From positions 40,910,001 through 40,974,000 of the forward strand of contig NC_088921.1 in NCBI RefSeq assembly GCF_038396675.1: a stretch of DNA of 64,000 bases, written 5' to 3'. This DNA is from Hydra vulgaris (taxonomy: Eukaryota > Cnidaria > Hydrozoa > Anthoathecata > Hydridae). Shown here one piece after another: positions 11,041 to 22,929 of this stretch; position 1 is the first letter of the stretch, and each line of letters starts with the position of its first letter. The notes under the pieces were generated by a model. The model was not told where the DNA came from. It worked only from the letters and a program-made list of their open reading frames with translations, and ran no database searches. The position numbers were made by a program, and so were the translations under genes.

Positions 11041-13640
11041 AATATAACATATATCACTTTTAATACAAACTCATTCTTTTTTAATTTTGTTGTATAGCAC
11101 CTAACCATCCAAATGAGAAGATATCTCTTGAAAAACTATTGAATTACTTCACCACTACACATCACCACTTGCTTGCTTACACCTTCACCACTTGCTTACT
11201 TATACTTAACAAAAAGGCAAGTTGTATTTTAAATTTAAACATTTGAAATTTGAAATTTAAACATTTTAACTTATATTTAACACTTTAAAGCAAAACTAAA
11301 TATGAATGAACAAAAGAACTTTTCTTTACTCTTTTAATGTTCTTCATTGTGATCATTATTCTTTTGTAAATAATTTAAACTTGTTACCAAAGGCTTTTAT
11401 TGAAAAGCCTGGAGTGTTTGCAAATCACCCTATTAAACGCATATCTGGCCACTTGTCTTCAGTTTGACATAAAAAATGCTATAAAAATCAAACAAACATT
11501 CCAAGAGTTGAGTAAAAGATACATAGATTTATGGAAATTAATCTGTGAAAATAATCTCACACAAGAAAATAAAAAGAATTCAAAAACTATATTCTGAAGT
11601 CTTTTTTTCAGCAAATTTATTTACTACTAATAAAGAATCTCATACTCATAACTTTAAAGAGTTATAAGTTTATGAGTTGTAAAAAGCTTATTGCACTATG
11701 TGTGGTTGGGGGGAGGGGGGAATTTTCCATTTTCTAGTCACACCTGGAAGTCGTCCAAGTATTTATCTAAGTATATTAGTATTATATATGTCAAGCACTC
11801 GCTGCTTGAGAATCTTTGAAAAAAATGTATTTTGTTCTGATGAAACATGATGATCCGATAAACATGATGATCCGATAAAAACATGATGATCTGATGAAAC
11901 TTCTGCTGAACAACTAGTTATTCAACAATTTCTTCTTTTAAACTTCTTTTAAGTCGTTGAGTAAAAGAACAGTTTATCCGATGTTAGTTCAATGCTTCAA
12001 ACATCTTCTATCTGACTTTGAATGTGTAAAGGAAGCCACCGTATTTTTATAATTTTTTTAAATATAACAACAGCAACAAATTTTTTGACAGAAAGCATCA
12101 ATATTTATGAACATATTTCATTTATGTATATATTTATGTGCCTGTATGCCCAAGTACAACACGATGGACAGCTCACCAAAAAGTTTGCTTGATTTTTTTT
12201 GGCAACTATAACAACCTTTTGCTTTCTCAATGTACAATTTAAAAGAAGCAGAACCCATTGCCCTGTTTATGCAAACCTTATATAAAGATAAAAATAATTC
12301 CAATTCTAATATTGTTAGACTTTTTCCGCTACTGATTCTCTTGTACATTCGTTCCATCATTCCAAGAAAAAAAGAAATATGTTAAAATACAGAGTTGAGT
12401 TTAAATACAAATATAAATGTATCTGTAAGAATATACTTTACATAAAGAAATAAGAAAAATTTCCTTTTGCACCTACATTTTGTACCTACATTTGTACATT
12501 TCTACATCAAGTAGTTTGCGCAAGCAAAAAATCTTTTAAAAAACTTTGAAACAAATATTTGGTCACAATTTTTAAGTTCATTTAAAATCAAACTGACAAA
12601 AGCCATTGAACAAATAAAGTTATAGAAATGTTGGTTTTTGATTCTTGCAATTTTTTTTTAAAGATGGCTAATCTAATTGGTTGGGACAAAATGGAGTTGT
12701 TTCAAAGCACACTCTTAAGCCTCTTTTGATGATAGCAACTGAAAGTTGCTTAATAAGGATTCGAAGACAAGGTTCTTGAAAGTTTTATTGAGAAGTTAAA
12801 AAATGAAACCTTTACGCCAAATTTATATTTTAATTAATTAGAATTTAAATATGATGTTAGAATTTTTTTAACTCTCAGTGTCTCTAATTAGTTAAAAAAG
12901 AAAAAAGGAAAAAAGGAAAAAAAAAAAGACATATCTTATACATGAATTTATAAAATTGTAATTTTTTTAAACTTTAATATATGATTTATTATTGACTTTT
13001 TCAACTAGGAAAAGTTTATAAAAAATATTAAATCAAATAAAATTATTAAACTTTATTATTTGCACAACGTTAAAGAATATATTTAATTGTTTTTATTTAT
13101 AACATTATAGATTATATTTAAGATTGCATTTTTGTAAATAGATAAAGATACAGCAAAAGACAGTTAAGTTTGAGAAATTTAGTTGTTTCTCAAATCAAAG
13201 ACAAAAAAAGTTTTATCAAAAAAAAAAGAAACTAAACAATGCTATAAAACTGTAGAGGCCATAGCCACTGATCCCAGCAGTGCTAAGGACCATAAAAAAG
13301 GGAGAAGGAAAAGACAACATTAATAAAAATTACTTACTTTGTAAAAATGCTGTTTTTGTTTTTATTTTCAATATTTTTCATTATGTTTTAAAAACTCATT
13401 ACTATTAATCATAAAAGAATTAGTTGAATTTAAACTATAAGATCCTCAAAATGAACAAAACAATTAAAATTGAAAAAAGAAGTTGAGCTTAAAACAACTT
13501 TATCAGATGTTCAAAAAATATATTTGCACTTTTTGTTTTGAAATATGGTGTATTAAAGGAGGTAAAACCATTTTGTGATTACAAAATTTTAGTATGGTTG
13601 AATAAAATGAAAATTGTCCATAACACAAAAACATTTCAAA
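11041..13640. other. POLRMT intron sequence with no supported gene
   Basis: AT-rich sequence. A minus-strand frame at 12118-12360 (starting MMERMYKRISSGKSLTILEL) and a plus-strand frame at 11400-11597 resemble nothing I know and lack convincing splice context. Three imperfect copies of an 18-20 bp unit (ATGATGATCCGATAAA) lie at 11838-11905. Confidence 0.5.
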
Positions 13641-13654
13641 ATAGCAAAGAAGAG

Positions 13655-13768
13655 TAGATTTTGGAATGACAATAGCAGATGTTTTATAAATAAATACAGA
13701 ATGACAATAGTAGATGTTTTTAAATAAATGCAGAATGACAATAGCAGATGTTTTTTAAATAAATACAT
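13655..13768. repeat. Minisatellite, about 40-bp unit, three copies
   Basis: The unit begins GAATGACAATAGCAGATG and is followed by a T-run and AAATAAATRCA. Three copies differ by few changes. Confidence 0.9.
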
Positions 13769-14361
13769 AAAGAAATTCTTTATAGCTAACTTTTAAGGAT
13801 ATTATACCATTATAAGTCAATGTTTATAGATTGGAACAAATAGGTGTTTAGCTGCACTACATTTGCTTTTGGTGAATAGTACAAGTGAAAAACATAGCAC
13901 TTCCTATGGTAGGTATAACTATGGATGGTACAAGTATTCAAACTCAGGAGTGACCAGATTTTTTATAATAAAGGCAAAAAAAAATGAAGAAAATATTTGG
14001 ACATGCAAAAAAAATTCATTTCTAATAAAGATAGGTTACAAGCAAATTACCTTTATAATCATTTTTATCAAAGCAAAGTAATAGGACTGGTGAACTTAAA
14101 ACTAGTTATTATGTATGGGTTGATTTTTGAGGTAGATGGAAGTATCAGATTACAAAGATGGTTTTTAGTCTGAGTTGACCTGTAGTTTTTATCTGGTTCA
14201 TTTTTGAAAATACTTTTTCACAAATCTAGAGTAAGTCATATTTGCAAATAAATCTAAGTGCTATGTTATTGAGTTCTGGAACATCATTATTTAAGATGAA
14301 TTTCTAGAATGTTTTCAGGTCTGAAATAAAACTGCCACCACTCAAGTTATAAGAATTAGTT

Positions 14362-14467
14362 TCACGAACAACATCTAGTGTAAATGGACAACATCTCGTG
14401 TAAATGGACAACATCTCATGTAAGTGGACAACATCTCATGTAAGTGGACAACATCTTGTGTCAATCG
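14362..14467. repeat. Minisatellite, 20-bp unit, five copies
   Basis: The unit ACAACATCTCRTGTAARTGG repeats five times with point differences. Confidence 0.9.
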
Positions 14468-14857
14468 ATTTGGTTTGTGGAATTTTTGGTTCTTCAATAA
14501 AGATTTACACATTTCTTTACTAACAACATTACATTAAAGTAAAGATAGGTAAGTGCAACCACACAAATATCTAACAACAAGCTAGAGTATAAAAAGGTAG
14601 TATCTATGCAGAGACATTACCTGCTTTGTTATCTGTTTGTTAGAAGAAAGATTACTGTAATTTTTAACATTATCAAAAAAATGTTTTTAGTTAATTTTTT
14701 TTTTGCCATTTTTTATTTATATCTCCATTTTTTTAGAAAAAATGTAGTACCTAATTAAGGGTACAAAAACAAAAAAAAGTAAAATATTCAAAGAATCTAA
14801 AAAAAAGTGATTTTTATTCATGCAGTTACTATATTTTACAATTTTTTTTACAACATA

Positions 14858-14962
14858 ATTTAAAACACAATTTAATAATTTATATTTTATAATACCATTT
14901 ATAACACAATTTAATAATTTATATTTTATAATACCGTTAATAACACAATTAAGTAATTTATA
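14858..14962. repeat. Tandem repeat, about 43-bp unit, two to three copies
   Basis: The unit contains ACACAATTTAATAATTTATA and TTTTATAATACC. It lies just downstream of the POLRMT exon at 15017-15271, inside the intron. Confidence 0.8.
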
Positions 14963-15016
14963 ATAATTTGTAAAAAAAACAAAAACAACAACATTAAAAC
15001 AAGCGAAATAAAACAC

Positions 15017-15271
15017 CTTTTCCAGCATATCTTTGATAATTTCTTTAGTTTTCTTTTTATCACCCATGTTACTGCAAGCAACTAACAACCCTGCATAAGT
15101 TTGATAGTTTGGCAATAGACCATCACTTTTAATATTTTGTAACAAAACTTTAATATTTTTCCACCCATCCCTGTGGACAGCCCATCCATGTATTATCTTA
15201 TTGTAGCCTTCAATATCAAATTTATGACCATGTCGACGGTGATAGTTAAATAAGTTAAAAGCTTGAGCAAT
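15017..15271 (-). CDS. POLRMT: POLRMT exon encoding a PPR-domain segment (mitochondrial RNA polymerase)
   Basis: This internal coding exon of 85 codons reads IAQAFNLFNYHRRHGHKF at its start and runs through YNKIIHGWAVHRDGWKNIKV and GLLPNYQTYAGLLVACSN to KEIIKDMLEK. The helix pattern and order match the pentatricopeptide (PPR) region that precedes the polymerase domain in animal POLRMT, the single-subunit T7-like enzyme that transcribes mitochondrial DNA. The exon has an AG acceptor at 15272-15273 after a pyrimidine-rich stretch and a GT donor at 15015-15016, and it is phase 0 at both ends. It joins in frame to the exon at 6765-6972, whose first residues GFHLHNLFKNT match what follows in the human protein. 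The upstream N-terminal exons were not found in this window and may lie beyond the mobile elements to the right. The identification rests on remembered similarity, not on an alignment run here. Confidence 0.8.
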
Positions 15272-15746
15272 CTTTAAAATAAATTAAAACATACAACAAT
15301 AACATACTACTAATATGATTTTGTATTAACTATATACAATATAATTTTATAGTGCCTTATAATAATGTCTTAAATTTAATTAAATATTGAACTTAATGTG
15401 TATTTAGATTTTGAACCTAATGTGTGTATATATATATATATATTGAACCTAATGTGTATTTAAATTACAAATGAATTAAACTAAGTGATTATTAACTTAT
15501 AACTGATGATAACTTTTTGTTTTACATTTTTTTAATATTTTGACTTTTGAGTATTATTATAGATAATTAATTTAAAGTCTTTAAACATGTTTCGTCTGCA
15601 CATGGTATATTTTTTCATATACATAAAAAAACTTATTTTTTTCCCCTCAAAAAACAATTTCAACTTTTTCAGTAAGCATTTTTTTCATTGTTTAGTGCAA
15701 AATTGATAAATGATTGAGGTAAATGTACCAGTAATTGACCTCTTAA

Positions 15747-15956
15747 GGGTTTGTCCATAAATTATGCAATGCTAAATTTATTTAAAGAACAGAAGTAGGA
15801 GATCTTATGATTTTTTATGCGGCAATTTTCATTAAACTTAATACGCTACTTTCATTTTTGATTTAACTTAACGATCTGCAAGGAAAAACTTTTGATTTTT
15901 TTTGTTTTGTTTATTAGTGAAATTTAGCATTATGTAATTTATGAACGATCTCTAAA
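15747..15956. mobile_element. Short MITE with TCCATAAATTA-type inverted ends
   Basis: The left end reads GGGTTTGTCCATAAATTATG and then CAATGCTAAATTTA. The right end is the reverse complement in diverged form (TAAATTTCA-like, then CATTATGTAATTTATGAACG). A similar left end (GGGGTCGTCCATAAATAACG) occurs at 30938-31080. The element is noncoding. Flanking CTCTTA/CTCTAA could be a decayed duplication. Confidence 0.6.
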
Positions 15957-16269
15957 AAAAAAAATTCCACATGATATCTTTAAGATTGTTTGCAAATTAT
16001 CTAGTCTCAATAGTTCAAACAACTTATTGTGTTTTTGTTTTTTTAAGCATGACCTTATGTTTGTAATTGACCCTTTAAAATATATTTTTCAGTATTTGAC
16101 CATCCTATGCTTTAGTAGTTGACCATATGTTTGATAAGAGAAAATTGAAAGCAATTATAATACTTTTTTTTAATTTCAGTGAATATAACATATAGCAAAG
16201 ATATATTGAATATTTTTGAAGACAATACAAATACAACAATTTAATAATTTCTGATATAAAGTATGACCC

Positions 16270-16700
16270 ACATCAAGAACATAAGTTTGAACAGCAGATT
16301 TTTATTTGTATTTGTTCCTTTATATGTACAAGCCCATCTTCCCGAATGCCTGAACATGCATTTCAACATTTCATCTTTATCTTGCACTTTTTTCCCTGAA
16401 AAGTAATCCTGACATACTCTTCAATTACTAAGTCAACCTTTTCCAGCGTAATTTTATCTTCATCTGAAGAATCTTTATACCAGTTAGAATCTTCACCATT
16501 GCTAAGCTCAAGAATTGAAAATTGATGAGTCTGACGCTTCATATTTTTTGCTTACTTTTCTTTTTCCTTTTTTCTCGCTCGTTCTCTCTTGTTTTCTCCT
16601 CTTTCTTTCCATTTCAGTTGCTCTTGTTAAAAAAAAATATGAAAAAAGGTAGTCTAATACATCATAAAAACATGAAACATGCATATTATGACAAGAGTAA
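16270..16700 (-). pseudogene. Possible relic of the C-terminal part of a pogo/jerky-type transposase
   Basis: The minus strand gives a lysine/arginine/glutamate-rich stretch (ATEMERKRRKQERTSEKKGK) followed by a serine/aspartate patch (SNWYKDSSDEDKI), then VDLVIEEYVRITFQGKK and, in a shifted frame, KCMFRHSGRWACTYKGTN. A basic coiled stretch followed by an acidic patch and a small barrel-like YVxVxFxGK segment is a common tail of such transposases. The frame is interrupted. This call is weak. Confidence 0.3.
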
Positions 16701-16762
16701 TGACAGGGCGGTCACTCTGTCAATTACTAAATTTTTGAAATTATCTAATCCATTATTTGAAC

Positions 16763-18806
16763 TAGGGCTGCCAATTTGAACTTTGTTTTAAAAGTTCCAA
16801 CTCGAACACTTTCGAACTATTGAGGAAAAAATTTCAAACTTTTTCGAACTTTTTAATAGTTTTTTTTTATTTAAAATTGAAAGCAAAAGTACAAAACTGT
16901 TAATTTATTTATAAGAGACTTTTTATTTGTTTTTAAAAAGTAAATGCAAGGTATCATCCTGCAACCAGTTTCTTTTTGTATGTGAAAACAATCCAAGGCT
17001 AGAGTGCCTTTTCACGAGATCATACCATTTGAAAATCATATTTTAATAAAATATTTTCAGTTTTTTAGCTTTCAGAATCAATTTTTTGATATAATTTCTA
17101 ATATCATTACAGGCCTTGTTAAGAAGCGCTACGCAGCTCGCATTTTGCTTGCGAAAAGGCGATTTGCCTACGCGTTCAGCAGTTTTGCGCTACGCAAAAA
17201 CTTATATCTTTTAGAATATTTAAATTATCTTTTGATTGTCGTTAACGTGACGTTTATTCAGAAGAAATAAAGTCGTAAGTATTTAACCGCAATTGTAATC
17301 TAATAGATTTTTTGTTAAAGAAACAGTTTGTTAAATAATTTTTTTGTTGTTGTTAAAATTAGTTAAAAAAATTAGGCGTTTTAAGTTTTATCTTAAGGAA
17401 TTAAATATATAAATTTCTTTTAAATATAAAATTTATTTTTAGTCATAATAGTTTAAAAAATGCACAACTTATTTTGATGTAAATATTTTATTAATAAGAT
17501 ATTTTGTTTATTGTTAATTCAATAACGTAATGTTTTAATGACGTTCGTTTAATTTATAAAAATAAATTATGATTACGAATATGTTATCGGTAACTGATAA
17601 ACAAAAAAAAAAAACTCTTTCTTGTTTAAAAACATTAAAATGAGTTCATATATTAAATAAGAAAAAATTTATTAACAGTTAATAAAATAACCAAAAACCA
17701 AAATCATAAGAAAATAAACATAAAAATCATAAGAAAATAAACAAACATTATTTTACGTTTCATGAAAAAAATATTTTTTTCAAAGTAAAATTTAGTTCAT
17801 ATTTGAAAAAAATAATAAAAATAATTTTTTATATAAGAACTTAGATTTTATTTGTAACTTTTGTTTTAGTGAGAAAAAAACAAACTGTTTGTATGATTTT
17901 TAACGCGTTAATAAAATAACTTTAATTACAATGCGGTACTTGAAAAGACGCGAGTGACGCAATATAACTTCTAACGATGCAAAATATATTTGATGAGTTG
18001 AGTAACTTAGAAATGCGTTACGCGTTTATGCTACGCAGCGAAATCTCGTAACAAGGCCTGTCATTACCATTTTTAGCTTTTTTATTAACACCAAGTCTAC
18101 CTACCTCTCTAAGCTGGAATAATCTTTGAATAAGATTAACTTGCAAAATTATCTATATTATTTCCTTTTAATTTGTTCTTAAACTGATTACCTTGATTTA
18201 AAACAACTGGGTTTAACAAATATATCATTTTTATGTACTAAATTATTATTTTAATAATTTAATTTTTATTGATGTTATTACATTTGAGAACGTCTATTTT
18301 GTGTTTTGTAATAGTGCGAGTTGAGGCACATTTTGCTCATTGCAGCTTTTGGGAATAAATGAAAATACTCCTAAACTTCAGATCTTCTAGATGTGCTAAC
18401 GCTGAGCAGCCATTTTTTGTTTGAACTTAAAACTCTTTATAATTTTAAATTCAAACGTAAATAAACAGTGGTCAAATCGTGAAAAAGTAACAACCACTGT
18501 TTAACTACTTTTTAATAGGAAAAAACCGATCCTACCTTAAATGCGATGGCGCTACAGGTGATGTAATTTTGATTATAATTTTTTTATAATAGAGTTTCCG
18601 GACAAACACAAAACAAAAAAAAGCAAAAATATTCAAACTTATAATTTTTACTTATATTTTAGTTTTTACAAAAAATAATGAAAAGACATCTTTTTTTAAA
18701 ATATAAAAGTTCAAATTATTAGGAGAAAAAAGTTCAAACTTTAACATTGAAATTTTTGCGTAAATTTTGAACATTCGAATTGAACATGTTCGAACTAGCA
18801 ACCCTG
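16763..18806. mobile_element. hAT-type nonautonomous element, 2.0 kb, with 8-bp target duplication
   Basis: The left end starts TAGGGCTGCCAATTTGAAC and the right end, on the other strand, starts CAGGGTTGCTAGTTCGAAC. The direct repeat ATTTGAAC flanks it at 16755-16762 and 18807-18814. Subterminal regions are rich in TTCGAAC-like motifs on both sides. No transposase is present. A second element (17110-18060) is nested inside. Confidence 0.85.
17110..18060. mobile_element. 951-bp nonautonomous element nested in the hAT-type element
   Basis: The ends are CAGGCCTTGTTAAGAAGCGC and, on the other strand, CAGGCCTTGTTACGAGATTT; both are followed by CTACGCAGC-containing sequence (GCTACGCAGCTCGC at the left, GCTACGCAGCGAAA at the right). 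The hexamer TCATTA flanks it on both sides (17104-17109 and 18061-18066). The interior is AT-rich and noncoding. The first seven bases also match an internal motif close to the end of the P element at 42479-45324 (CAGGCCTTGACATCGCG), but the families cannot be equated on that alone. Confidence 0.85.
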
Positions 18807-18829
18807 ATTTGAACACCCTCACAATTGAC

Positions 18830-19440
18830 TACAGATGGACAGTAAACAAACAATAACTTTCAATTAGTATCAAACATTTTAAAATACAATCATCTAATAT
18901 TAAAATAAAAGTTACTTATCTTTTTAACCTTGTGACATGTCCTTAGCAAATTGTGGAAGAAAATTTAAATAATAGACAAGAGTGTAGCACATTAACAAAG
19001 ACATTCAGTCCTTATTTAAAGCTGCTAAATGTTTGCTGCATTTACATAGGCACAGGTAATGACAAGAGAGTAGTTTCTCCCTGTTTTTAAAATCATTCTA
19101 CCAGAATAGGGTTTATTTTAATAATTTTTCTCCTAAATGGTCAATTACTGGCCTTTACCTTTAACTTAAATTTAAGATAAAGTTAAATTTAAGCAAGAAC
19201 AAAAAATGATAAATAACTTTGTGCTTTACTTAACCAATAGCATCGAAATAACTTTTTTTTTAACCCATAAATTATGCTGTTTGATACATTAAATACTAGA
19301 ACTAATAAAAACATCTAGATCCATGCTAAATTGAAACAAATTAACGCATGAGTTGCAAATTGAAGCCAAATATATAATAACAGGAGAACAATAACTTTAT
19401 GCCAATTATACAAACACAGAAAAAGCATTTCATCGCACTA
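18830..19440. other. AT-rich stretch without recognisable content
   Basis: I see no open frame, repeat or RNA gene that I can support between the hAT-type element and the MITE. Confidence 0.5.
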
Positions 19441-19682
19441 GTTTTACAAGGTTCTAACTGATTTTTTTATATTAGAAGAATAGCAAATAAATCGTTTTTT
19501 CTTTTTTTTTTTATTGTCTAAATAAAAAAATTTATATAATAATTTTTTGTTTATGTATTTTTATACATCAACTAAAAAAAGAGTATTATAGTATAAATAA
19601 TTCTAATTAAACATTGAAAAAAAAGTTAAAAAATTTTTTCTAAATTCTCCTAATATAAAAAATTTCAGTTAGAACCTTGTCA
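19441..19682. mobile_element. Small MITE with ACAAGGTTCTAACTGA inverted ends
   Basis: ACAAGGTTCTAACTGA at 19446 and its reverse complement ending at about 19680 bound a 235-bp T/A-rich interior, with TATTAGRAGAAT-type sequence mirrored inside both ends. The similarity extends slightly outwards (GTTTTACAAGG against GGTTTGACAAGG). It directly abuts and terminates the minus-strand frame at 19669-19995. Confidence 0.6.
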
Positions 19683-19995
19683 AACCAACGCGACGATTTG
19701 TTGATGTATTTTTAGACTTAACTAATCCTGATGTGAAATAGAGTAAATGTGAAATATCCCAATATTCTGAGAATCTTAGATGAACAAAAAATTTATCAAC
19801 AAAACGTATTATCATTTTTGCTTCAGTGATCTGAGAATAAATCTCTTGCCCAATAATTCGTTTTTCCATTACTATCAAAAAAAATTTTAAGATTAGGATA
19901 TCTTGAAACAATTTTCTTATGTCTGAGTCTTTGAAGTGGGTTAATTGTTGCAATAAGGTTCTTTTGTTTTCTATATGTATTCTTTCATGAAGCAT
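19669..19995 (-). CDS. Unrecognised 108-codon open frame ending in a MITE terminus
   Basis: This frame reads MLHERIHIENKRTLLQQLTH, continues through DSDIRKLFQDILILKFFLIV and MIIRFVDKFFVHLRFSEYWD, and ends NRRVGLTRF. The last residues come from the inverted repeat of the MITE at 19441-19682, so the true C-terminus is probably lost or spliced. The amino-acid composition looks protein-like, with amphipathic helices and no low complexity. I do not recognise a family. It could be a host exon on the same strand as POLRMT and MAEA, or a piece of transposon protein. Confidence 0.35.
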   Translation of the reverse strand: MLHERIHIENKRTLLQQLTHFKDSDIRKLFQDILILKFFLIVMEKRIIGQEIYSQITEAKMIIRFVDKFFVHLRFSEYWDISHLLYFTSGLVKSKNTSTNRRVGLTRF

Positions 19996-20159
19996 ATACT
20001 TGATTCTTAAGTTTATTTAAACAGATTTTTTTTTTTTTGGACAAAATCACACATGCTAAAAATCAGATTGTTTAATAACACCAGCATCATCTTTTGCTTG
20101 AGTTAAGCATAATTTAGCTTCACATTGCTCCTCCTTAAGACTTACTTTTTATGAAAGTT

Positions 20160-22920
20160 TTTTTTTTTTTTTTTTCTTCGCTTCTTCGCTTCCAACAAGG
20201 CTGCAAGCAACCACTAATTAAAGTTGGAAGTTACTGGAAGAGAAAAGATGAAGATTGTAGAGCAAGATAGCGATTAAAGGACGACTTAAAGGATAGCAGA
20301 CTATATAAATCAGCAAAGCAAGATGAAGGAAGCGAATTCCAAAGAGCTGATGTTCAAGGAAAAAAACTAGACGAATAAGAGTTTTTGGGGCACTTAGGAA
20401 CAGTCACAGAAAAAGGATAAGACTTAATTGAATGGCGAGTAACACAAGAATGAATTTTAGAAGATGGCACAAGACACTAGCTCTTTAGAGCAGTACCCAT
20501 TTTAGAACTTGTAGAAAAGAGAAAGAGAAACAACATTATGACGATGTGATAATGGTTAGAGGTTGGCTGCAAAAGCAGGTCTAACTATGCTTACAATGCA
20601 TTTTTGCACCTTGTCTAAGAGAGAAAGGGCATCATTAAAAGATCCGACCCAGATATGGCTACAGTATTTCGTTCAAGGCCGGATTTGAGATTTATAGAGA
20701 TAAAGAATAGAATCCGGAGTAAGAAAGTGTCAAGCTCGATAAAGAGATGCAACCTTAGCAGATGCTAATTTTGCAACTGATTTGATATATGACTTCCAAG
20801 AAAGATCGGAAGTAAGAGTTAATCCTGGAAGATAAAGAGTAGATGACTGATCGAGTACATCATCATTCATAAATTTAGGAAGATCTAACTTATTGCAATA
20901 ACGATTAGCTGAAAAAATTTGAGTTTTATCTGTATTGAAGTTCACCAGCCATTGTGAACCCCATGCTGTAGCAGAAGTGAGATCCTTTTCAAGCTCAAAT
21001 GTCCCCTCCAAGCAATCAGAGAGTGTTGGCTTCTTATCAAGACAAAAATAAATGGTAGTACCATCAGAAAACAATGCTACCTTAGATGTGAGAATATCTG
21101 GAAGATCGGTAATGTAAATTAAAAAGAGTATAGAACCAAAGGTAGAACCCTGAAATTACAGAATAAGACAAAGAGTGCTGTCCATTGAGGACAACTTTTA
21201 TACTACAATTGGAAAGGAAGGATTCAATAATCTTAAAGATGTGGCCAGATACACAATAAGAAGAAAGCTTATGGAGAAGACCAGCAGGCCAAGCTTTATC
21301 ATAAGCTTTTGAAATGTCAAGAACGATGGCCTTAACCTCTCCACCTTTATCTAATGCATGATAAAACCTATCGGTAATTACTGTTAGCAAATCAGCTGCA
21401 GAATGAGAAGATCAAAATCCATAGTGATGGTCAGAAAGTAAGTTATTAGATTCAAGATGAAAATTAAGTGTTTGTTAATTAAATATTCAAAAACCTTGGT
21501 TATGATAGGAAGAAGACTAATGGGACGGTAGTTAGACGAATCAGATCGCTCTCCAGAATTTTTGAAGATAGGGATAACAGATGCCGCTTTCCAGCAGGCT
21601 GGAAAACAAGACTCTGATAAGCACTTGTTAAATAGTTTTGAGAGTATAGACAACAGCTCCGGAGAACACTTCTGCAAGTTAATAACAGGTATGTTGTCTG
21701 GGCCACAAGCTGTTGAAGAGTCAAGGCAGGAAATCACTATAGGTACAGAAGCTGGAGTGATACGAATGTCAAGCAATGGCTGTTTGTTGGCAATATCAGG
21801 TAGAACGCAACTAGTGGAATCTAGAGATGATAAGTTTTTAGCAAACAATTCAGCTTTGTCTTTAGGTGAGTGACTTAACCATACAAGAGAGGTAGAATTA
21901 AAGATTTGCCCTTATTATTAATATTATTTAAGATTCTCCAGAAGATATGAGATGTGAGAATTCATGACCTGAGAATAGCGGGCTTTGGCATTAGACAAAA
22001 CCTTTTTACAATGGTTTCTAGCAGTAATAAACAGACCTCTGTTTTCAGGAGAATTGTTTTGCCGATAGATATGGAAGTAACAGTTTCGATTGGCAATCGC
22101 AGCAGCACAGTATGAGAAAAAACATGGAGGAGAGTGAGGCTTGACCTGGAATCGTCAAGAGGGAACAAAAAATTCCATGCCAGCCTGAATCCACGAAGTT
22201 ATGTAAGAAGCGCATTTGTCGACAAGATGAAAAATTTCTACCCAAGGGCCATCACGAAGAAAATCACAGAAAGAATCCCAGTCAGCTTTAAGGTAGTTGT
22301 AAGAGGTACAATAATAGAGGGATTCAGGTGATGAAGAAGAATGAGATATTAGTTTTAGAGAGATCAAACTGTGATCAGAAGCACCTAAGGGTGAATGTGG
22401 AGAAACTGAGCACTGACTAGGATCAGAAACAAGACATAAGTTGAGTAGAGAAGGTAAATGATTCGGGTTGTCTGGAAAGTTGGAAAGTTGACTATGTAGC
22501 AGTCTTGAGATGAAGGAGAGCGATATAGAACAAAGAGAAAGACGATAGAGTGAAGTGGTGCTAAACGAAAGCGCATGAAAGAATAGTCAGTGGATTCAAA
22601 CCTAGTTTCACAACAAATGGGTGAATTCTTATGAATGTAAATTCACAGGTTAAGCATGTGATTATTGGAATCTTTACGAATTAAAGGGATATAACCATCA
22701 ACACTAAGATTGCAAAATGAGACAGCTGAAAATTAGTGTCACAAAGAGCAAGTAGGTCTGGTGAACTTTGCAAGAGATAAGACTCAACAGAAGAAAAGTT
22801 ATTTCGAAGACCACGAATATTGGTGAATGATAGGTTTTGAGAACTTGGTGATGAGAATGGTTTTTTGTGTTTTATAGTTTTTGGTACTTTATTCATTTTT
22901 AAATTTGTTGAAAAACTTGA
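20160..22920 (-). mobile_element. Non-LTR retrotransposon, nearly full length of ORF2, inactive
   Basis: Read on the minus strand, the element starts with an APE-type endonuclease N-terminus (LSFTNIRGLRNNFSSVESYL, then SPDLLALCDTNF). It continues through an endonuclease C-terminal part (ASDHSLISLKL) to a reverse transcriptase with ACGPDNIPV, SNYRPISLLPIITKVFEYLI and VLDISKAYDKAWPAGLLHKL. The catalytic FADD box is changed to FSDG at about 21060-21075, and several stops and frameshifts break the frame. The 3' end at about 20160-20215 has the phrase GGTTGCTTGCAGCCTTGTTG, then GAAGC repeats and a poly-A tail (poly-T at 20158-20176 on the plus strand). Relics of the same family lie at 1240-2790, 4390-5215, 38210-38639 and 46644-47039. 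Confidence 0.9.
21384..21848 (-). pseudogene. Reverse transcriptase N-terminal segment of the LINE
   Basis: The longest open piece of the LINE at 20160-22920. It holds the motif order FAKNLSSLDST, SCLDSSTACGPDNIPVINLQ, LFNKCLSESCFPACWKAASV, IPIFKNSG and SNYRPISLLPIITKVFEYLI, which are fingers and motif-1/2 regions of CR1/jockey-like reverse transcriptases. A frameshift near 21480 separates it from the downstream part at 21082-21390 (SKAYDKAWPAG) and another from 20730-21074, which holds the mutated FADD box and the LTLTSDLSWKSYI thumb motif. Confidence 0.85.
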
Positions 22921-22929
22921 CTCAAAGCA

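Noticed and set aside
12118-12360. Extra POLRMT exon
   Set aside because: The frame lies between exons that already join in phase and in the order of the known protein, and its sequence does not match the family.
17110-17140. P-element end at the nested element
   Set aside because: It shares CAGGCCTTG with an internal part of the P element at 42479, but the match is not terminal there and the duplication is six rather than eight bases.
21562-21873. Plus-strand 103-codon frame
   Set aside because: It is the antisense shadow of the LINE reverse transcriptase; the minus strand carries the conserved motifs.
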